NCBI RefSeq assembly: GCF_002632725.1
Contig: NZ_NJAI01000001.1
Span: forward strand, 684,607 to 748,606
DNA from: Xenorhabdus hominickii
Lineage (GTDB): Bacteria; Pseudomonadota; Gammaproteobacteria; Enterobacterales; Enterobacteriaceae
DNA length: 64,000 bases
Direction: 5' to 3'
How positions within the stretch are numbered: the stretch's first letter is position 1; each line of letters opens with the position of its first letter. Position numbers and translations under genes: made by a program. Below the pieces are notes generated by a model. The model saw only the letters and a list, made by a program, of their open reading frames with translations, was not told the DNA's origin and did no database searches. Of this stretch, positions 32,342 to 44,066 are shown piece by piece.

Positions 32342-33259
32342 ATGAGTTTAACAACGTCGATTAGTCAGACACAAGCGTGGCTGGAAAGCCTGCGCCCCAA
32401 AACCCTCCCTCTGGCTGTGTCTGCTGTTGTGACTGGTTCTGCCCTGGCTGTATGGACAGGCCATTTCAAATGGCCCGTGGCGTTACTGGCTTTATTAACC
32501 GCCGCGATTCTGCAAATTCTTTCCAATCTCGCCAATGATTATGGTGATGTTGCCAAAGGCAGCGATACAGAAAAACGCATTGGCCCAATGCGTGGCATGC
32601 AAAAAGATCTGATTACTGCAAAACAGATGAAAACGGCATTGACGATCACGGTACTGTTCGCTTGCCTGTCGGGAATAGCCCTCATCACTGTGGCTTGTAA
32701 TAGCCCAAACGATATTATTGGTTTTCTGGTATTGGGATTGCTGGCGATCGTTGCGGCTATCACCTATACAGTAGGAACCAGACCTTATGGTTATATAGGG
32801 TTAGGTGATATTTCCGTTCTAATCTTCTTTGGCTGGCTAAGTGTTATTGGTACCTATTACCTGCAGGCCAATACCTTTTCCCTGAGCACTGTATTGCCTG
32901 CCACCGCCTGTGGTTTACTCTCCACCGCAGTTTTGAATATTAATAACTTGCGTGATATCGAAACAGATCAGCAAAATGGCAAAAACACGCTAGCGGTCAG
33001 ACTGGGAGGAAAAAAGGCTCGCTATTACCATGCAGCATTGCTGATAAGTGCCATGATTTGTCTTGTTAGCTTTACGCTCCTATACCTGAACAGTGGGTTT
33101 AGTTGGTTATTTCTACTCTCGTTTCCTCTATTACTGAAACATATGTTGCAAGTACTGCGCGATCCGACACCGGAAGGGATGCGTCCCAAGCTGGTACAAA
33201 TGGTTAAAGTAGCATTATTGACCAATATCCTGTTTTCCATTGGGTTAGTACTTAATTAA
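32342..33259 (+). CDS. menA: 1,4-Dihydroxy-2-naphthoate octaprenyltransferase MenA
   Basis: Membrane prenyltransferase attaching the octaprenyl side chain in menaquinone synthesis. ATG at 32342 gives 305 residues (E. coli 308). UbiA-family Asp-rich motifs are NDYGDVAKGSD near residue 68 and NNLRDIETDQQNGKNTLAVR near residue 201. About eight or nine membrane helices. Upstream GTG at 32324 is in frame but has no better ribosome binding site. Confidence 0.96.
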   Translation: MSLTTSISQTQAWLESLRPKTLPLAVSAVVTGSALAVWTGHFKWPVALLALLTAAILQILSNLANDYGDVAKGSDTEKRIGPMRGMQKDLITAKQMKTALTITVLFACLSGIALITVACNSPNDIIGFLVLGLLAIVAAITYTVGTRPYGYIGLGDISVLIFFGWLSVIGTYYLQANTFSLSTVLPATACGLLSTAVLNINNLRDIETDQQNGKNTLAVRLGGKKARYYHAALLISAMICLVSFTLLYLNSGFSWLFLLSFPLLLKHMLQVLRDPTPEGMRPKLVQMVKVALLTNILFSIGLVLN

Positions 33260-33367
33260 GCGAGTAAACATCAATTTTGTAGCTACGTTTTAAGATTGAT
33301 GATTTTGCCAACACTAGCTCTAAAAGGATATACTGTCCGTTCCTTGCATAAACCAGACGTAAATCCC

Positions 33368-33877
33368 ATGAAATATGATACTTCCGAACTTTGTGATATC
33401 TATCAAGAAGATATAAATGTGGTAGAACCACTATTCTCCAACTTTGGTGGGCGTACTTCATTTGGTGGTCAAATCATCACGGTGAAATGCTTTGAAGACA
33501 ATGGCCTGCTTTATGATTTACTTGAAGAACCAGGACATGGCCGGATTTTGCTTGTTGATGGCGGTGGTTCAGTACGCAAGGCACTAATTGACGCAGAGCT
33601 GGCTCAACTTGCCGTTAATAATGAGTGGGAAGGCATTGTCGTCTATGGTGCAGTGCGTCAGGTCGATCACCTTGCTGAGCTTGATATTGGCATTCAAGCA
33701 ATGGCAGCTATTCCTGCCGGCTCTAATACCGATGGAATTGGAGAAAGTGATATCAGAGTTAATTTTGGCGGTGTGACGTTCTTCTCTGGTGACTACCTCT
33801 ATGCAGATAATACAGGCATGATCTTATCTGAAGTCCCGTTGGAGATTGACGAAGATATCAACGACGATGAAATTTAA
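33368..33877 (+). CDS. rraA: Regulator of RNase E activity RraA
   Basis: Trimeric protein that binds and inhibits RNase E and degradosome helicases. ATG at 33368 ([16 protein letters not shown]) gives 169 residues; E. coli has 161, the extra residues being an acidic tail ([11 protein letters not shown]). Core motif [14 protein letters not shown] near residue 65 and [12 protein letters not shown] near 140. The frame is open upstream to 33296 but is not conserved there. Confidence 0.96.
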   Translation: MKYDTSELCDIYQEDINVVEPLFSNFGGRTSFGGQIITVKCFEDNGLLYDLLEEPGHGRILLVDGGGSVRKALIDAELAQLAVNNEWEGIVVYGAVRQVDHLAELDIGIQAMAAIPAGSNTDGIGESDIRVNFGGVTFFSGDYLYADNTGMILSEVPLEIDEDINDDEI

Positions 33878-33991
33878 TACCTGAGTAAATTTGTGACAAT
33901 TTCATCCACTGCCACAAGATATACCGAATTTATTTCAAGTTGCAGTATAACAACCAGAACACAAACTCTTGGTCGTATAGATAACTATATA

Positions 33992-34032
33992 ACTAAAGGA
34001 TTATGACTAAAGAGATAATGGCTAAGGAAATG
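33992..34032. repeat. Three imperfect copies of a 12-15 bp unit between rraA and zapB
   Basis: ACTAAAGGATTATG, ACTAAAGAGATAATG and GCTAAGGAAATG follow one another directly. They precede the zapB terminator. Confidence 0.5.
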
Positions 34033-34065
34033 TGTCCGGCGGCATGAAATATAGCAGGATATAAA

Positions 34066-34088
34066 AAAGGGCGGAATTATCGCCCTTT
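34066..34088 (-). terminator. Terminator after zapB
   Basis: AAAGGGCG (34066-34073) / CGCCCTTT (34081-34088) with a 7-base loop; on the minus strand it runs into TTTTTTAT. It also faces rraA. Confidence 0.85.
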
Positions 34089-34109
34089 CCAGCTAACTTG
34101 TTGGAACTC

Positions 34110-34352
34110 TTACTGTACATCTTCCATTTTACCCAACAGAGTACGTAAGCGCTCTTGCCATGCAGATTGTTCTTGTTTGAGCTGATCGTTCTCACTGACC
34201 AACGAATCACGGCTGTCTGTCATATTTTTGACATCCTGAGATAACGCTAAGTTCTGTTCTTTTAATTCTTCAATTTCCATTTGCAGCAAAGTGATAGTAT
34301 CAATCGCCTGCTGAACTTTAGATTCTAGCTTTTCAAAAACTTCAAATGACAT
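34110..34352 (-). CDS. zapB: Cell division protein ZapB
   Basis: Coiled-coil protein that stabilises the Z ring with ZapA and MatP. 80 residues, helical throughout with heptad-like leucines ([17 protein letters not shown]). Close to E. coli ZapB (81). Divergent from glpF and convergent with rraA, as in E. coli. Confidence 0.95.
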   Translation of the reverse strand: MSFEVFEKLESKVQQAIDTITLLQMEIEELKEQNLALSQDVKNMTDSRDSLVSENDQLKQEQSAWQERLRTLLGKMEDVQ

Positions 34353-34505
34353 TCTCTGGCCCCTCTTGTAAGCAATGCCTTGATTGTATTTAGCCTATTA
34401 ACGCCTGTCTAGTTTCATACCTTCAATGTGCGGTATAACGAGAAAAATAGCGACTAATCCTAAATGGATACGAGATAACATTTGTACAATAAATAAATTC
34501 GCAAT

Positions 34506-34578
34506 CAAATGCGAATTCGCTCATTTTGTTGACGCAACACGCAGATTTCAATTTCGCTATTTCTCGTTTACGCTCATT
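34506..34578. promoter_or_regulatory. Two GlpR-like operators upstream of glpF
   Basis: CAAATGCGAATTCGCTCATT (34506-34525) and ATTTCTCGTTTACGCTCATT (34559-34578) both resemble the 20-bp GlpR dyad. The second matches the left half WATKYTCG at seven of eight positions and its right half is the same CGCTCATT as in the first. glpFK is a GlpR target in E. coli. The rest of 34353-34666 is A/T-rich promoter DNA of zapB and glpF. Confidence 0.5.
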
Positions 34579-34666
34579 AACGATAAATTCACAGCAACCT
34601 TTCTCAGTAAAATAAGAAAGGACTAATAATTTATCCCCCTATGTACTTTCTTTATAGGATATAGCA

Positions 34667-35464
34667 ATGAGCCAGACCACAACTCCAACATTATCAGGTC
34701 AATGCATTTCAGAATTTCTGGGTACTGCACTGCTTGTATTCTTTGGCTTAGGCTGTGTCGCCGCCGCCCGTATTTCAGGAGCACAGCTGGGCTTATGGGA
34801 AATCAGCGTCATCTGGGGCTTCGGTGTTGCACTGGCAGTTTATCTCACGGCCGGCATTTCTGGTGCGCATCTCAATCCTGCTGTGACCATCGCCCTATGC
34901 CTATTTGCCAGTTTTGACAGAAAAAAAATACTCCCTTACATCATTGCCCAAATGCTCGGCGGTTTTGTCGCTGCAAGCCTTGTCTACATGATGTATTACA
35001 ACCTTTTCCTTGATTATGAGCAAGCACACAACATTATTCGCGGCTCACAGGAAAGTCTTTTCACTGCGGGTGTATTTTCTACTTATCCTGCCTCACAGAT
35101 ATCCGTCTTCCAGGCGTTTATTGTCGAAGTGATCATCGCGGCTGTTTTACTGTGCTTAATTCTGTCACTGACAGACGATGGAAATGGCATTCCGCGTGGC
35201 CCTTTGGCACCTTTGCTTATCGGTATTCTAATTGCTGTTATTGGTGGCTCTTTCGGCCCGTTGACCGGATTTGCCCTGAATCCTGCTCGTGATTTTGGCC
35301 CTAAATTAGTTGCTTATTTAGCCGGGTGGGGAGATATTTCCCTGACTGGTGGCCGAGATATCCCTTATTGCCTTGTTCCACTGATTGCCCCCTTCATTGG
35401 TGCGATCCTAGGCGCATTTGGTTATCGCAAGCTGATTACCCGCCATTTACCCCGTGAAGTTTAG
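34667..35464 (+). CDS. glpF: Glycerol facilitator GlpF
   Basis: Aquaglyceroporin of 265 residues (E. coli 281). Two pore NPA motifs, HLNPAVT near residue 68 and ALNPARD near residue 205, the second of the aquaglyceroporin type with Asp after Arg. Six membrane helices plus two half helices. First gene of glpFK, 70 bp before glpK. Confidence 0.96.
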   Translation: MSQTTTPTLSGQCISEFLGTALLVFFGLGCVAAARISGAQLGLWEISVIWGFGVALAVYLTAGISGAHLNPAVTIALCLFASFDRKKILPYIIAQMLGGFVAASLVYMMYYNLFLDYEQAHNIIRGSQESLFTAGVFSTYPASQISVFQAFIVEVIIAAVLLCLILSLTDDGNGIPRGPLAPLLIGILIAVIGGSFGPLTGFALNPARDFGPKLVAYLAGWGDISLTGGRDIPYCLVPLIAPFIGAILGAFGYRKLITRHLPREV

Positions 35465-35519
35465 TGCTGACTGGCTTCAAAAAGGGTAACAAATAAAAAT
35501 TACAAAAATGAATGAATAA

Positions 35520-37058
<1,539 letters not shown>

Positions 37059-37081
37059 TCGCAAAAATTAAGCAAATAAAA

Positions 37082-37127
37082 ACGCTGGCTTTGTGATTCT
37101 GCACTGCCAGCGCTTTTTCTTTTTTTA
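37082..37127 (+). terminator. Terminator after glpK
   Basis: Stem CGCTGGC (37083-37089) / GCCAGCG (37106-37112) with extended pairing, followed by long T runs. It may also serve emrD from the other side. Confidence 0.85.
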
Positions 37128-37140
37128 TCATTTAACACGA

Positions 37141-38328
37141 TTACGAAGCAGTTTGTTCCTCACGCTGGATCCGCTGGGAAATGGGTAGCCAACAAAATAA
37201 GATCAGCAACGCCATGGAAAACATCAAAATGCCAACACTAAATTGGCTATTTTGCGGCAGCATTGCCGATAACCATGTCGCCACACCTGACCCTACATTC
37301 TGGAATCCTCCCACCAAAGCACCCGCCGCACCGGCTAAATAAGGAAATGGTTCCATCGCCCCGGTCGTTGCCAATGGGAACAACATACCTGCACCAAAAA
37401 AGAAGAGAGCAGCAGGTATCAGCAGCGTCCAGATATTCATAATGCCAAACCAACTGGGCACCCACATCAGTAACCCTGCCAACAGGCAACAGATAACAGA
37501 GTGCCACATAAGCCGATAAAATACTTTACCTTCACGCCCCGCATACCATGCACCAAAGAATGCAGCAGGAATTGGCAAAATAAATAAAATACTGACCGTT
37601 AAGCTATCCAGCCCCAAAACAACCCCCATCAATACACCGCTACTGGCCTCAAAAACGGCAACACCAGCCAAGCCCCCCACCAGCATAATCAAGTAAGAGA
37701 CAAAGGAGCCATGAGAAAGTAATTGATGGAAAGAGACGAGCATCGTTCTATGCTCAGTCTGAGTGGGACGAGTCTCCGACAAATACCGGAATAGGAAGAA
37801 CGCGACGGTCATCCCTAATACCAGCAGGAAAAAATAGCAGGCCCGCCAGCCAAAATAATGGGCAACAAGACCACCTATCATGGGTGCCAGCAAAGGACTG
37901 ACCAACACTGCCATATTCAGTACGCTATTGGCATAACGTAATGTTGTGCCAGTATATAAATCCCGGGGCATGGTACGCACCATAACCCCAGCCACTCCTG
38001 TGCCCAATCCTTGTAATGCACTGGCAATCACCAGCACCTGCAAATTGGGCGCAAACAGCGCACATATCGTCGCCACCAGAAAAATCGATATTCCCGCCAA
38101 AATCACTGGGCGACGCCCCACCTTATCAGATAGTGGCCCATAAAAAAGCTGTGAAAGCCCATAAGAAAAAAGATATGCCGCCATTACCCGCTGAATTTCA
38201 CCGGCGGGTTTATTAAGACCACTCGCCATATCTGCAATAACTGGAACATAGATCGTTTGTGTCATTTGCCCGACGGCAGCCAAAGCAATTAGCATCAACA
38301 ATAAATTAAAGTGTTCTATTTTTCTCAT
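37141..38328 (-). CDS. emrD: Multidrug transporter EmrD
   Basis: MFS drug:H+ antiporter of 395 residues from the ATG at 38328 (E. coli EmrD has 394). Twelve predicted helices; motif A GPLSDKVGRRPV after helix 2 and SGVLMGVVLGL and ILPIPAAFFGAWYAGR in the second half match EmrD. A TTG at 38343 is in frame. Position next to glpK follows glpFK directly because glpX is absent. Confidence 0.93.
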   Translation of the reverse strand: MRKIEHFNLLLMLIALAAVGQMTQTIYVPVIADMASGLNKPAGEIQRVMAAYLFSYGLSQLFYGPLSDKVGRRPVILAGISIFLVATICALFAPNLQVLVIASALQGLGTGVAGVMVRTMPRDLYTGTTLRYANSVLNMAVLVSPLLAPMIGGLVAHYFGWRACYFFLLVLGMTVAFFLFRYLSETRPTQTEHRTMLVSFHQLLSHGSFVSYLIMLVGGLAGVAVFEASSGVLMGVVLGLDSLTVSILFILPIPAAFFGAWYAGREGKVFYRLMWHSVICCLLAGLLMWVPSWFGIMNIWTLLIPAALFFFGAGMLFPLATTGAMEPFPYLAGAAGALVGGFQNVGSGVATWLSAMLPQNSQFSVGILMFSMALLILFCWLPISQRIQREEQTAS

Positions 38329-38343
38329 CGTATTTATATACAA

Positions 38344-38738
38344 TTTGTTCGTTGAAAAATGATATTTGTTTAAAACAAAGCCGCTTAAATTACGCTCAAC
38401 TCAATGAATCACAAACCATAAAGAACCCTTCAAGTTCTCAATTAAGAACCTGACATACTAACCTCATTAGAATTCATTCAATCAGCAAATCTATATTTTT
38501 TCCAGGCAGTATACAATTTTATATGAGCAAAAAATGACAGTGAAATTATCCATAAACGTCAACAAAAGTGTACATATCAATCCAAAGAATTGGCAAAAAT
38601 ACAGTCAATCGAACTGTAACACGTAATCGATAATGCTATTTCAAACAATCACGTAGAATCATCCCGAAAATCCCCAATTCACGCAGTCTTCATTCCCACT
38701 GTATATTCTCACTGTATTATGTAGAGAGGTTAATCGTA
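38344..38738. other. Intergenic region between emrD and fpr
   Basis: About 400 bp of A/T-rich DNA carrying the emrD promoter (left) and the fpr promoter (right). A short dyad GTTCT-N6-AGAAC is present near 38433-38450. I find no gene or RNA. A SoxS/MarA box for fpr would be expected but I could not define one by eye. Confidence 0.4.
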
Positions 38739-39485
38739 ATGGCAAACTGGGTTACAGGAAAAGTTACCGACATAACCAATTGGACAGATTCACTCTTCAG
38801 TATCAAAGTTCATGCGCCGATTGAAAAATTTACCGCAGGACAATTTGCAAAACTTTCGCTGGAAATTGATGGCCAGCGTATCCAACGCGCTTACTCTTAC
38901 GTCAACTCTCCCGATGACCATAATCTGGAGTTTTATTTAGTGACTGTTCCGGAAGGCAAGCTCAGCCCCCAATTGGCAGAATTAAAAACAGGGGATGAGC
39001 TATTCGTCACAGAACACGCAGCAGGTTTTTTTGTCCTTGAGGAAATCCCTGATTGCCAGACACTCTGGATGATTGCAACCGGCACAGGTATTGGGCCTTA
39101 TCTTTCCATACTCCAGCAAGGCGATGATTTGGAAAGATTTGAAAATATTGTTTTGGTGCATGCAGCAAGATGGGGGCAAGATCTGAGTTATTTACCGATG
39201 ATGCAGCAATTAGAGCAAAAGTTTCAAGGAAAATTGAGAATACAGACTATCGTCAGCCGAGAAAAACAACCCAATTCGCTGATAGGAAGAGTTCCCGCAT
39301 TGATTGAGAGTGGCAAATTGGAATCGGCTGTTGGTTTAACGATGCTGGCAGAAAACAGCCATATTATGCTGTGTGGAAATCCCCAAATGGTCAGGGATAC
39401 CCAACAACTGCTAAAAGAACAGCGCAACATGACAAAGCACCTGCGTCGTAGACCCGGGCATATGACCTGCGAACAATACTGGTAA
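38739..39485 (+). CDS. fpr: Ferredoxin/flavodoxin-NADP+ reductase Fpr
   Basis: FAD enzyme that reduces flavodoxin and ferredoxin with NADPH, part of the superoxide response in E. coli. 248 residues, as in E. coli. FAD motif RAYSYVNSP near residue 50, NADPH site GTGIGPYLSILQ near 116 and the C-terminal EQYW aromatic end that stacks on the flavin. Convergent with yiiR. Confidence 0.97.
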   Translation: MANWVTGKVTDITNWTDSLFSIKVHAPIEKFTAGQFAKLSLEIDGQRIQRAYSYVNSPDDHNLEFYLVTVPEGKLSPQLAELKTGDELFVTEHAAGFFVLEEIPDCQTLWMIATGTGIGPYLSILQQGDDLERFENIVLVHAARWGQDLSYLPMMQQLEQKFQGKLRIQTIVSREKQPNSLIGRVPALIESGKLESAVGLTMLAENSHIMLCGNPQMVRDTQQLLKEQRNMTKHLRRRPGHMTCEQYW

Positions 39486-39538
39486 TCACTGTATCAGTCG
39501 CCACAACACCATCAATAGCCACTGCTCCCGCAATTAAT

Positions 39539-39988
39539 TTATCCCTTTTTTTGAGTGAACTCATTGGCAGAAATATGATCAACTGTTTCTGCCATCTCAC
39601 CGAAGCGGTTAGCGCCCTCGGTACCCCGGAATACGCCACAATCAAGTATCATCATGACGAAAATCAAGGTTGGAACAAAACGACCAATTCCCCATTGCCA
39701 GATTGGAACCATAACGCTCCAGTCAAGGGCCAGTAATATCCAAGCCAATACAAACAATAACACCCAGCCACTGGATTTATTTCTGTCATGCAGGCGTTTC
39801 GAAAAAATCGCCACGGTTGGATACAATAGCAAAACAACACCAATCGCCGCATAATTCATGGAAAGGATATTCATTCCATGCAGTGTCAGAAGTATAAAAA
39901 TCAAGGCGAAACAGATACCGATACCGACCCAGAACTCCTTGCGTCCAATTCGGCCTTTGAATGAGAATCCCCATTGTTGTAATGTCAT
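39539..39988 (-). CDS. yiiR: Inner membrane protein YiiR (DUF805)
   Basis: 149 residues from the ATG at 39988 (E. coli 146), starting MTLQQWGFSFKGRIGRKEFW, the typical DUF805 N-terminus. Four hydrophobic segments follow (about residues 25-43, 48-65, 75-93 and 105-120), with KRLHDRNKSS in between. No function is known. The frame is open upstream to 40387 but overlaps yiiQ on the other strand. Confidence 0.9.
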   Translation of the reverse strand: MTLQQWGFSFKGRIGRKEFWVGIGICFALIFILLTLHGMNILSMNYAAIGVVLLLYPTVAIFSKRLHDRNKSSGWVLLFVLAWILLALDWSVMVPIWQWGIGRFVPTLIFVMMILDCGVFRGTEGANRFGEMAETVDHISANEFTQKKG

Positions 39989-40046
39989 GTACTCTTTTCC
40001 AATTGTGGATGCTGTTTTTCCAGTATTTAACTCGGTGAGTAATAGA

Positions 40047-40655
40047 ATGAAAACAGGCATAAATAAACTTCTGATGACAATATTAATCGCTTTTGCCATC
40101 GGTTTACCATTATCAGCCATCGCGGGTGAGCCGTCTGTCACACCAGAGATGAACTCACCATTAATGTACCTACGGCCCGATTCTCCTACTTTCGAAGAAA
40201 CCATCCCCGTCTTTAGGGAAAAATACAACAAAAGATACCCTGACATTCCGCTATATGAATATAAGGTCGTCGCAAGCCGTGATATTTCTCTGCCCTTCAT
40301 CCGTGCCGCCAGTAAAATCAATGACGAAATATACTCTTCAGCGATACTGGAGCGGGGTAGTGAAAAAATTAAAAGCCTGCAAGTCACTGTGCTGCCATTA
40401 CAAGATGAACAAAATTTACTTCTGGCAAAACAGTATATGGCAGCTTTTATCAGCCAATTTGAACCGACCCTTTCTCATGATCAAACCAAAGCTCATCTGG
40501 AGAAATTTTTGCTGGCAGCAGAAAAACATCCTGTTTTCAGTCAAAAAATAGGAGCGGTACGTTATATCATCGTAAACAGCAGCGAAAATATAATGACCTT
40601 CGCAATTGAACCGATTAAGCTATCGCTATCTGACACATCAGTAAATGAAAATTAG
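40047..40655 (+). CDS. yiiQ: Periplasmic protein YiiQ (DUF1454)
   Basis: 202 residues from the ATG at 40047 (E. coli 199). N-terminal signal peptide ending near LSAIAG. The segments FIRAASKINDEIYSSAILERG and MTFAIEPIKLSLS match the E. coli protein. Function unknown. Upstream of tpiA and divergent from yiiR, as in E. coli. Confidence 0.9.
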   Translation: MKTGINKLLMTILIAFAIGLPLSAIAGEPSVTPEMNSPLMYLRPDSPTFEETIPVFREKYNKRYPDIPLYEYKVVASRDISLPFIRAASKINDEIYSSAILERGSEKIKSLQVTVLPLQDEQNLLLAKQYMAAFISQFEPTLSHDQTKAHLEKFLLAAEKHPVFSQKIGAVRYIIVNSSENIMTFAIEPIKLSLSDTSVNEN

Positions 40656-40791
40656 TGACTCAGCGCAGAGCTATTCGCAGCGATGATCTTTATACTATCG
40701 GGATTCCGCTTAAGGGAATGACACAAGTCGTTCCGTCAAAGAGTGTTAAATCAGTTCGCAATTTGATTATTTTCTGGTTGGAGGGAAAAAC

Positions 40792-41559
40792 ATGCGACAT
40801 CCATTAGTTATGGGTAACTGGAAATTAAATGGCAGTACCCACATGGTTAACGACCTGATTGAAGGCCTTCGTAAAGAACTGAGCAACGTTGACGGCTGTG
40901 GCGTCGCTATCGCACCACCAACAGTTTATGTTTCTCTGGCAAAAAATGCATTGGCAGGCAGCCGTATCGCTCTGGGTGCACAAGATGTTGGTATTAACCT
41001 TTCTGGTGCATTCACGGGTGAAACTTCCGCAGAAATGCTGAAAGACGTGGGCGCAAAATATATCATTATCGGCCACTCTGAGCGCCGGACTTACCACAAA
41101 GAAAGTGACGAATTCATTGCCAAGAAATTTGCCATTCTAAAAGAACAAGGGTTGATCCCAGTTCTGTGCATTGGTGAAACCGAGCAAGAAAATGAAGACG
41201 GTCAGACGGAAGTAGTCTGTGCACGACAAATCGATGCTGTCCTGAATACACTGGGTGCCGAAGCATTCAAAAATACCGTCATTGCCTACGAACCTGTTTG
41301 GGCAATCGGAACAGGTAAGTCAGCGACACCTGCACAAGCACAGGCTGTGCATAAATTCATCCGCGATCATATTGCGAAGCAAGATGCCGCCATCGCTGAG
41401 CAAGTGATTATTCAATACGGTGGCTCGGTTAACGCTAGCAATGCAGCAGAGCTATTCACTCAGCCGGATATCGACGGTGCGCTGGTCGGTGGTGCATCAC
41501 TGAAAGCTGATGCTTTCGCCGTGATCGTGAAAGCCGCAGCAGAAGCGAAAAAAGCGTAA
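40792..41559 (+). CDS. tpiA: Triosephosphate isomerase TpiA
   Basis: Interconverts dihydroxyacetone phosphate and glyceraldehyde 3-phosphate. 255 residues as in E. coli. Catalytic Lys in GNWKLNG, His in IIGHSERR near residue 95 and Glu in the signature [12 protein letters not shown] near residue 167. Strong GGAGG ribosome binding site. Confidence 0.98.
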   Translation: MRHPLVMGNWKLNGSTHMVNDLIEGLRKELSNVDGCGVAIAPPTVYVSLAKNALAGSRIALGAQDVGINLSGAFTGETSAEMLKDVGAKYIIIGHSERRTYHKESDEFIAKKFAILKEQGLIPVLCIGETEQENEDGQTEVVCARQIDAVLNTLGAEAFKNTVIAYEPVWAIGTGKSATPAQAQAVHKFIRDHIAKQDAAIAEQVIIQYGGSVNASNAAELFTQPDIDGALVGGASLKADAFAVIVKAAAEAKKA

Positions 41560-41583
41560 TCGCTCATAAAGGCAAGAACAGTC

Positions 41584-41617
41584 AACCGCCACGGGATAAA
41601 ACTCGCGGCGGTTTTTT
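41584..41617 (+). terminator. Terminator after tpiA
   Basis: Stem AACCGCC (41584-41590) / GGCGGTT (about 41607-41613) with inner pairs, followed by a run of T. Also faces the end of sbp. Confidence 0.88.
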
Positions 41618-41638
41618 CTGCTCTAAATTGTTTTCTGA

Positions 41639-42691
41639 CTAACGACGAATAATTTCATCGAAGGTCCCACCCGTGGCAAAATGTTCTTTCTGCACTTTAT
41701 CCCAACCACCAAATACCTCATCAATCGTAAAGAGTTTCAGATCAGGAAAAACAGTGTAGTATTTTTCTGCGATAGTTTTATCGCGGGGACGATAATAATT
41801 TTTGGCCGCAATCTCCTGTCCAACCGGAGAATAAAGATATTGCAGATATTCCGTTGCCAACTCGCGCGTTCCGCGTTTATCAACAACCTTATCGACGACG
41901 GCAACCGTTGGCTCTGCCAGAATAGAAATATTCGGTGTAACAATTTCAAACTTCCCCTTACCCAAGGCATTTATTGCCAGCAGAGCCTCGTTTTCCCACG
42001 CAATTAACACATCACCAATTCCACGCTCCACAAAAGTATTCGTTGCACCACGTGCACCAGAATCCAACACTTCGACATTTTTATAGAGTGCTTTCACGAA
42101 TTCTTTCGCCTTAGCTTGGTTCTGATTGTTATGTTCCAACCCGTATCCCCAAGCAGCCAGATAGTTCCAGCGTGCCCCGCCAGAGGTTTTAGGATTAGGT
42201 GTCACAACAGAGACATCATGACGGATCAGATCAGACCAATCCTTGATCTGCTTGGGATTGCCTTTTCTCACCAAGAAAACAATGGTTGATGTATAAGGTG
42301 CCGAGTTATCCGGTAAGCGCTTAATCCACTGCTTATCAATGCGTCCATTTGCTGCAATGGCATCCACATCATACTCCAGCGCCAGTGTCACAACATCTGC
42401 CTGAAGCCCATTGATAACAGAAGTTGCCTGTTTGCTTGAGCCACCATGTGATTGGCGGATTTTGACGTTATCCCCCGTTTTGTTATACCAATATTCACTG
42501 AATGCTTGATCATACTGTTGGTACAACTCACGAGTCGGATCATAAGATACATTCAAAAGCTGGATCTCTTTTGCCCACGCACGATTTACCAACGCACTAC
42601 TTACCCATATGCTACCCGCCACCGATAGCATCAGTAATATCACCGACACTATATACTTGCTCGTCATTACCCATCTCGTTCCCAACTTCAT
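41639..42691 (-). CDS. sbp: Periplasmic sulfate-binding protein Sbp
   Basis: Binds sulfate for the CysTWA ABC importer. Very close to E. coli Sbp from [17 protein letters not shown] onward, with [12 protein letters not shown] and [13 protein letters not shown]. Two starts are plausible: 42691 (AGGTG upstream; 350 residues) and 42667 (342 residues). Either gives a signal peptide with cleavage near AWA-KE. The N-terminus is longer than in E. coli. The neighbour cdh of the E. coli region is absent. Confidence 0.95.
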   Translation of the reverse strand: MKLGTRWVMTSKYIVSVILLMLSVAGSIWVSSALVNRAWAKEIQLLNVSYDPTRELYQQYDQAFSEYWYNKTGDNVKIRQSHGGSSKQATSVINGLQADVVTLALEYDVDAIAANGRIDKQWIKRLPDNSAPYTSTIVFLVRKGNPKQIKDWSDLIRHDVSVVTPNPKTSGGARWNYLAAWGYGLEHNNQNQAKAKEFVKALYKNVEVLDSGARGATNTFVERGIGDVLIAWENEALLAINALGKGKFEIVTPNISILAEPTVAVVDKVVDKRGTRELATEYLQYLYSPVGQEIAAKNYYRPRDKTIAEKYYTVFPDLKLFTIDEVFGGWDKVQKEHFATGGTFDEIIRR

Positions 42692-42827
42692 AACACCTAT
42701 ATTTATAACCACGGTGACATGCTCCCTAAGTTATTTATGATTTTCACCATAAAAACTGACAGAAAGCGTTATGACGCAGAAATAATTTAAAATTTCAGCT
42801 TATGCACAAGAAGAATATGAGGGGAAC

Positions 42828-42854
42828 AAGACAGCCACAAAATGTGGCTGTCTT
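42828..42854 (-). terminator. Hairpin after pfkA
   Basis: Perfect 12-bp stem AAGACAGCCACA (42828-42839) / TGTGGCTGTCTT (42843-42854). On the minus strand only TCTTGTT follows, so it is a weak intrinsic terminator. Confidence 0.7.
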
Positions 42855-42883
42855 TGAAAAAGGATTTGCTGGATAAAAGAGGA

Positions 42884-43861
42884 TTAGTAGAGTTTCTTCG
42901 CTGTTTCCAGCCAATCTTTCTTAAAGATACGCTGCATATTTTGCACCGCATCAATGATATCGTGATGAACAAGTTTCTCATTCTGGATACCAACACAACG
43001 GCCGCCTTGCCCTTCCAACAGTAATTGGACTGAATACGCGCCCATGCGGGAAGCGAGAATACGGTCATATGCCACTGGTGCTCCACCGCGCTGAATATGC
43101 CCCAGCACCGTTGCACGGGTTTCATGGCGAGTTTCCGCTTCAATATATTTCGCTAACTCAGCAACATCACAAACATGTTCTGTGATAGCAACAATCGCGT
43201 GACGCTTACCTTTTTGAATTCCGGCCTGAATTTCAGCCAACAATTCTTCGCGATCGAATGGCGTTTCACTCTCAGGCAGAACAATAAACTCACATCCACC
43301 CGCAATCGCTGCCGATAAAGTCAAATCTCCGCAATAACGCCCCATCACTTCAACAATGGAGATACGCTTGTGAGAAGTCGAGGTATCACGCAGACGGTCG
43401 ATGGCTTCAACCACTGTTTCCAATGCCGTGAAATAACCGATGGTGTAATCCGTGCCCGCGACATCATTGTCAATTGTTCCAGGCAAACCAATACAAGGGA
43501 AGCCCACTTCAGTCAGTTTCTTTGCCCCTAAATAAGAGCCGTCGCCACCAATCACCACCAACGCATCAATCTCATTTTTACGCATGTTTTCAATGGCGAT
43601 TTCCCGCACTTTATCATCCCTGAATTCAGGGAAACGGGCTGAACCTAAAAATGTACCGCCCCGATTAATCATGTCAGAAACACTAAAGCGGTCGAGTTTC
43701 TTCATGCGGTTTTCATACAACCCCAGATAGCCATCATAAATGCCGTAGACTTCTAACCCTTCGGTTAAAGCGGCACGAACAACACCACGAATAGCGGCGT
43801 TCATACCCGGCGCATCACCGCCACTCGTTAAGACTCCGATTCTTTTAATCTTGTTGATCAT
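42884..43861 (-). CDS. pfkA: 6-Phosphofructokinase I PfkA
   Basis: ATP-dependent phosphorylation of fructose 6-phosphate. 325 residues (E. coli 320), with [16 protein letters not shown] at the N-terminus, GGDGSYLGA near 108, catalytic [14 protein letters not shown] near 130 and the signature [20 protein letters not shown] near 255. A two-residue N-terminal and a few-residue internal insertion explain the length. Confidence 0.97.
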   Translation of the reverse strand: MINKIKRIGVLTSGGDAPGMNAAIRGVVRAALTEGLEVYGIYDGYLGLYENRMKKLDRFSVSDMINRGGTFLGSARFPEFRDDKVREIAIENMRKNEIDALVVIGGDGSYLGAKKLTEVGFPCIGLPGTIDNDVAGTDYTIGYFTALETVVEAIDRLRDTSTSHKRISIVEVMGRYCGDLTLSAAIAGGCEFIVLPESETPFDREELLAEIQAGIQKGKRHAIVAITEHVCDVAELAKYIEAETRHETRATVLGHIQRGGAPVAYDRILASRMGAYSVQLLLEGQGGRCVGIQNEKLVHHDIIDAVQNMQRIFKKDWLETAKKLY

Positions 43862-44066
43862 GATGACCTCTGACTTGTAGATATAATATTTGCCAATTGG
43901 CTGATCACTTTCCTAAAGGGAAAAAAAGACAGCGATTTAGCGAAACCTGATTGTCACTTCATTAGCTGAATTGATTCAATAGCACCTATAATACGGAAAA
44001 ACACTCAGTCTGCATTAAGATTATGTCTATTTTTTGACGATCTTTTGATTATGAATAAATTCACCA

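Noticed and set aside
33880-33910. CRP-like TGTGA near the end of rraA
   Set aside because: Only one half site matches and it lies downstream of rraA, not before a gene it could control.
39989-40387. Upstream extension of yiiR
   Set aside because: Overlaps yiiQ coding sequence on the other strand; the DUF805 protein begins at MTLQQWGFSFKG.
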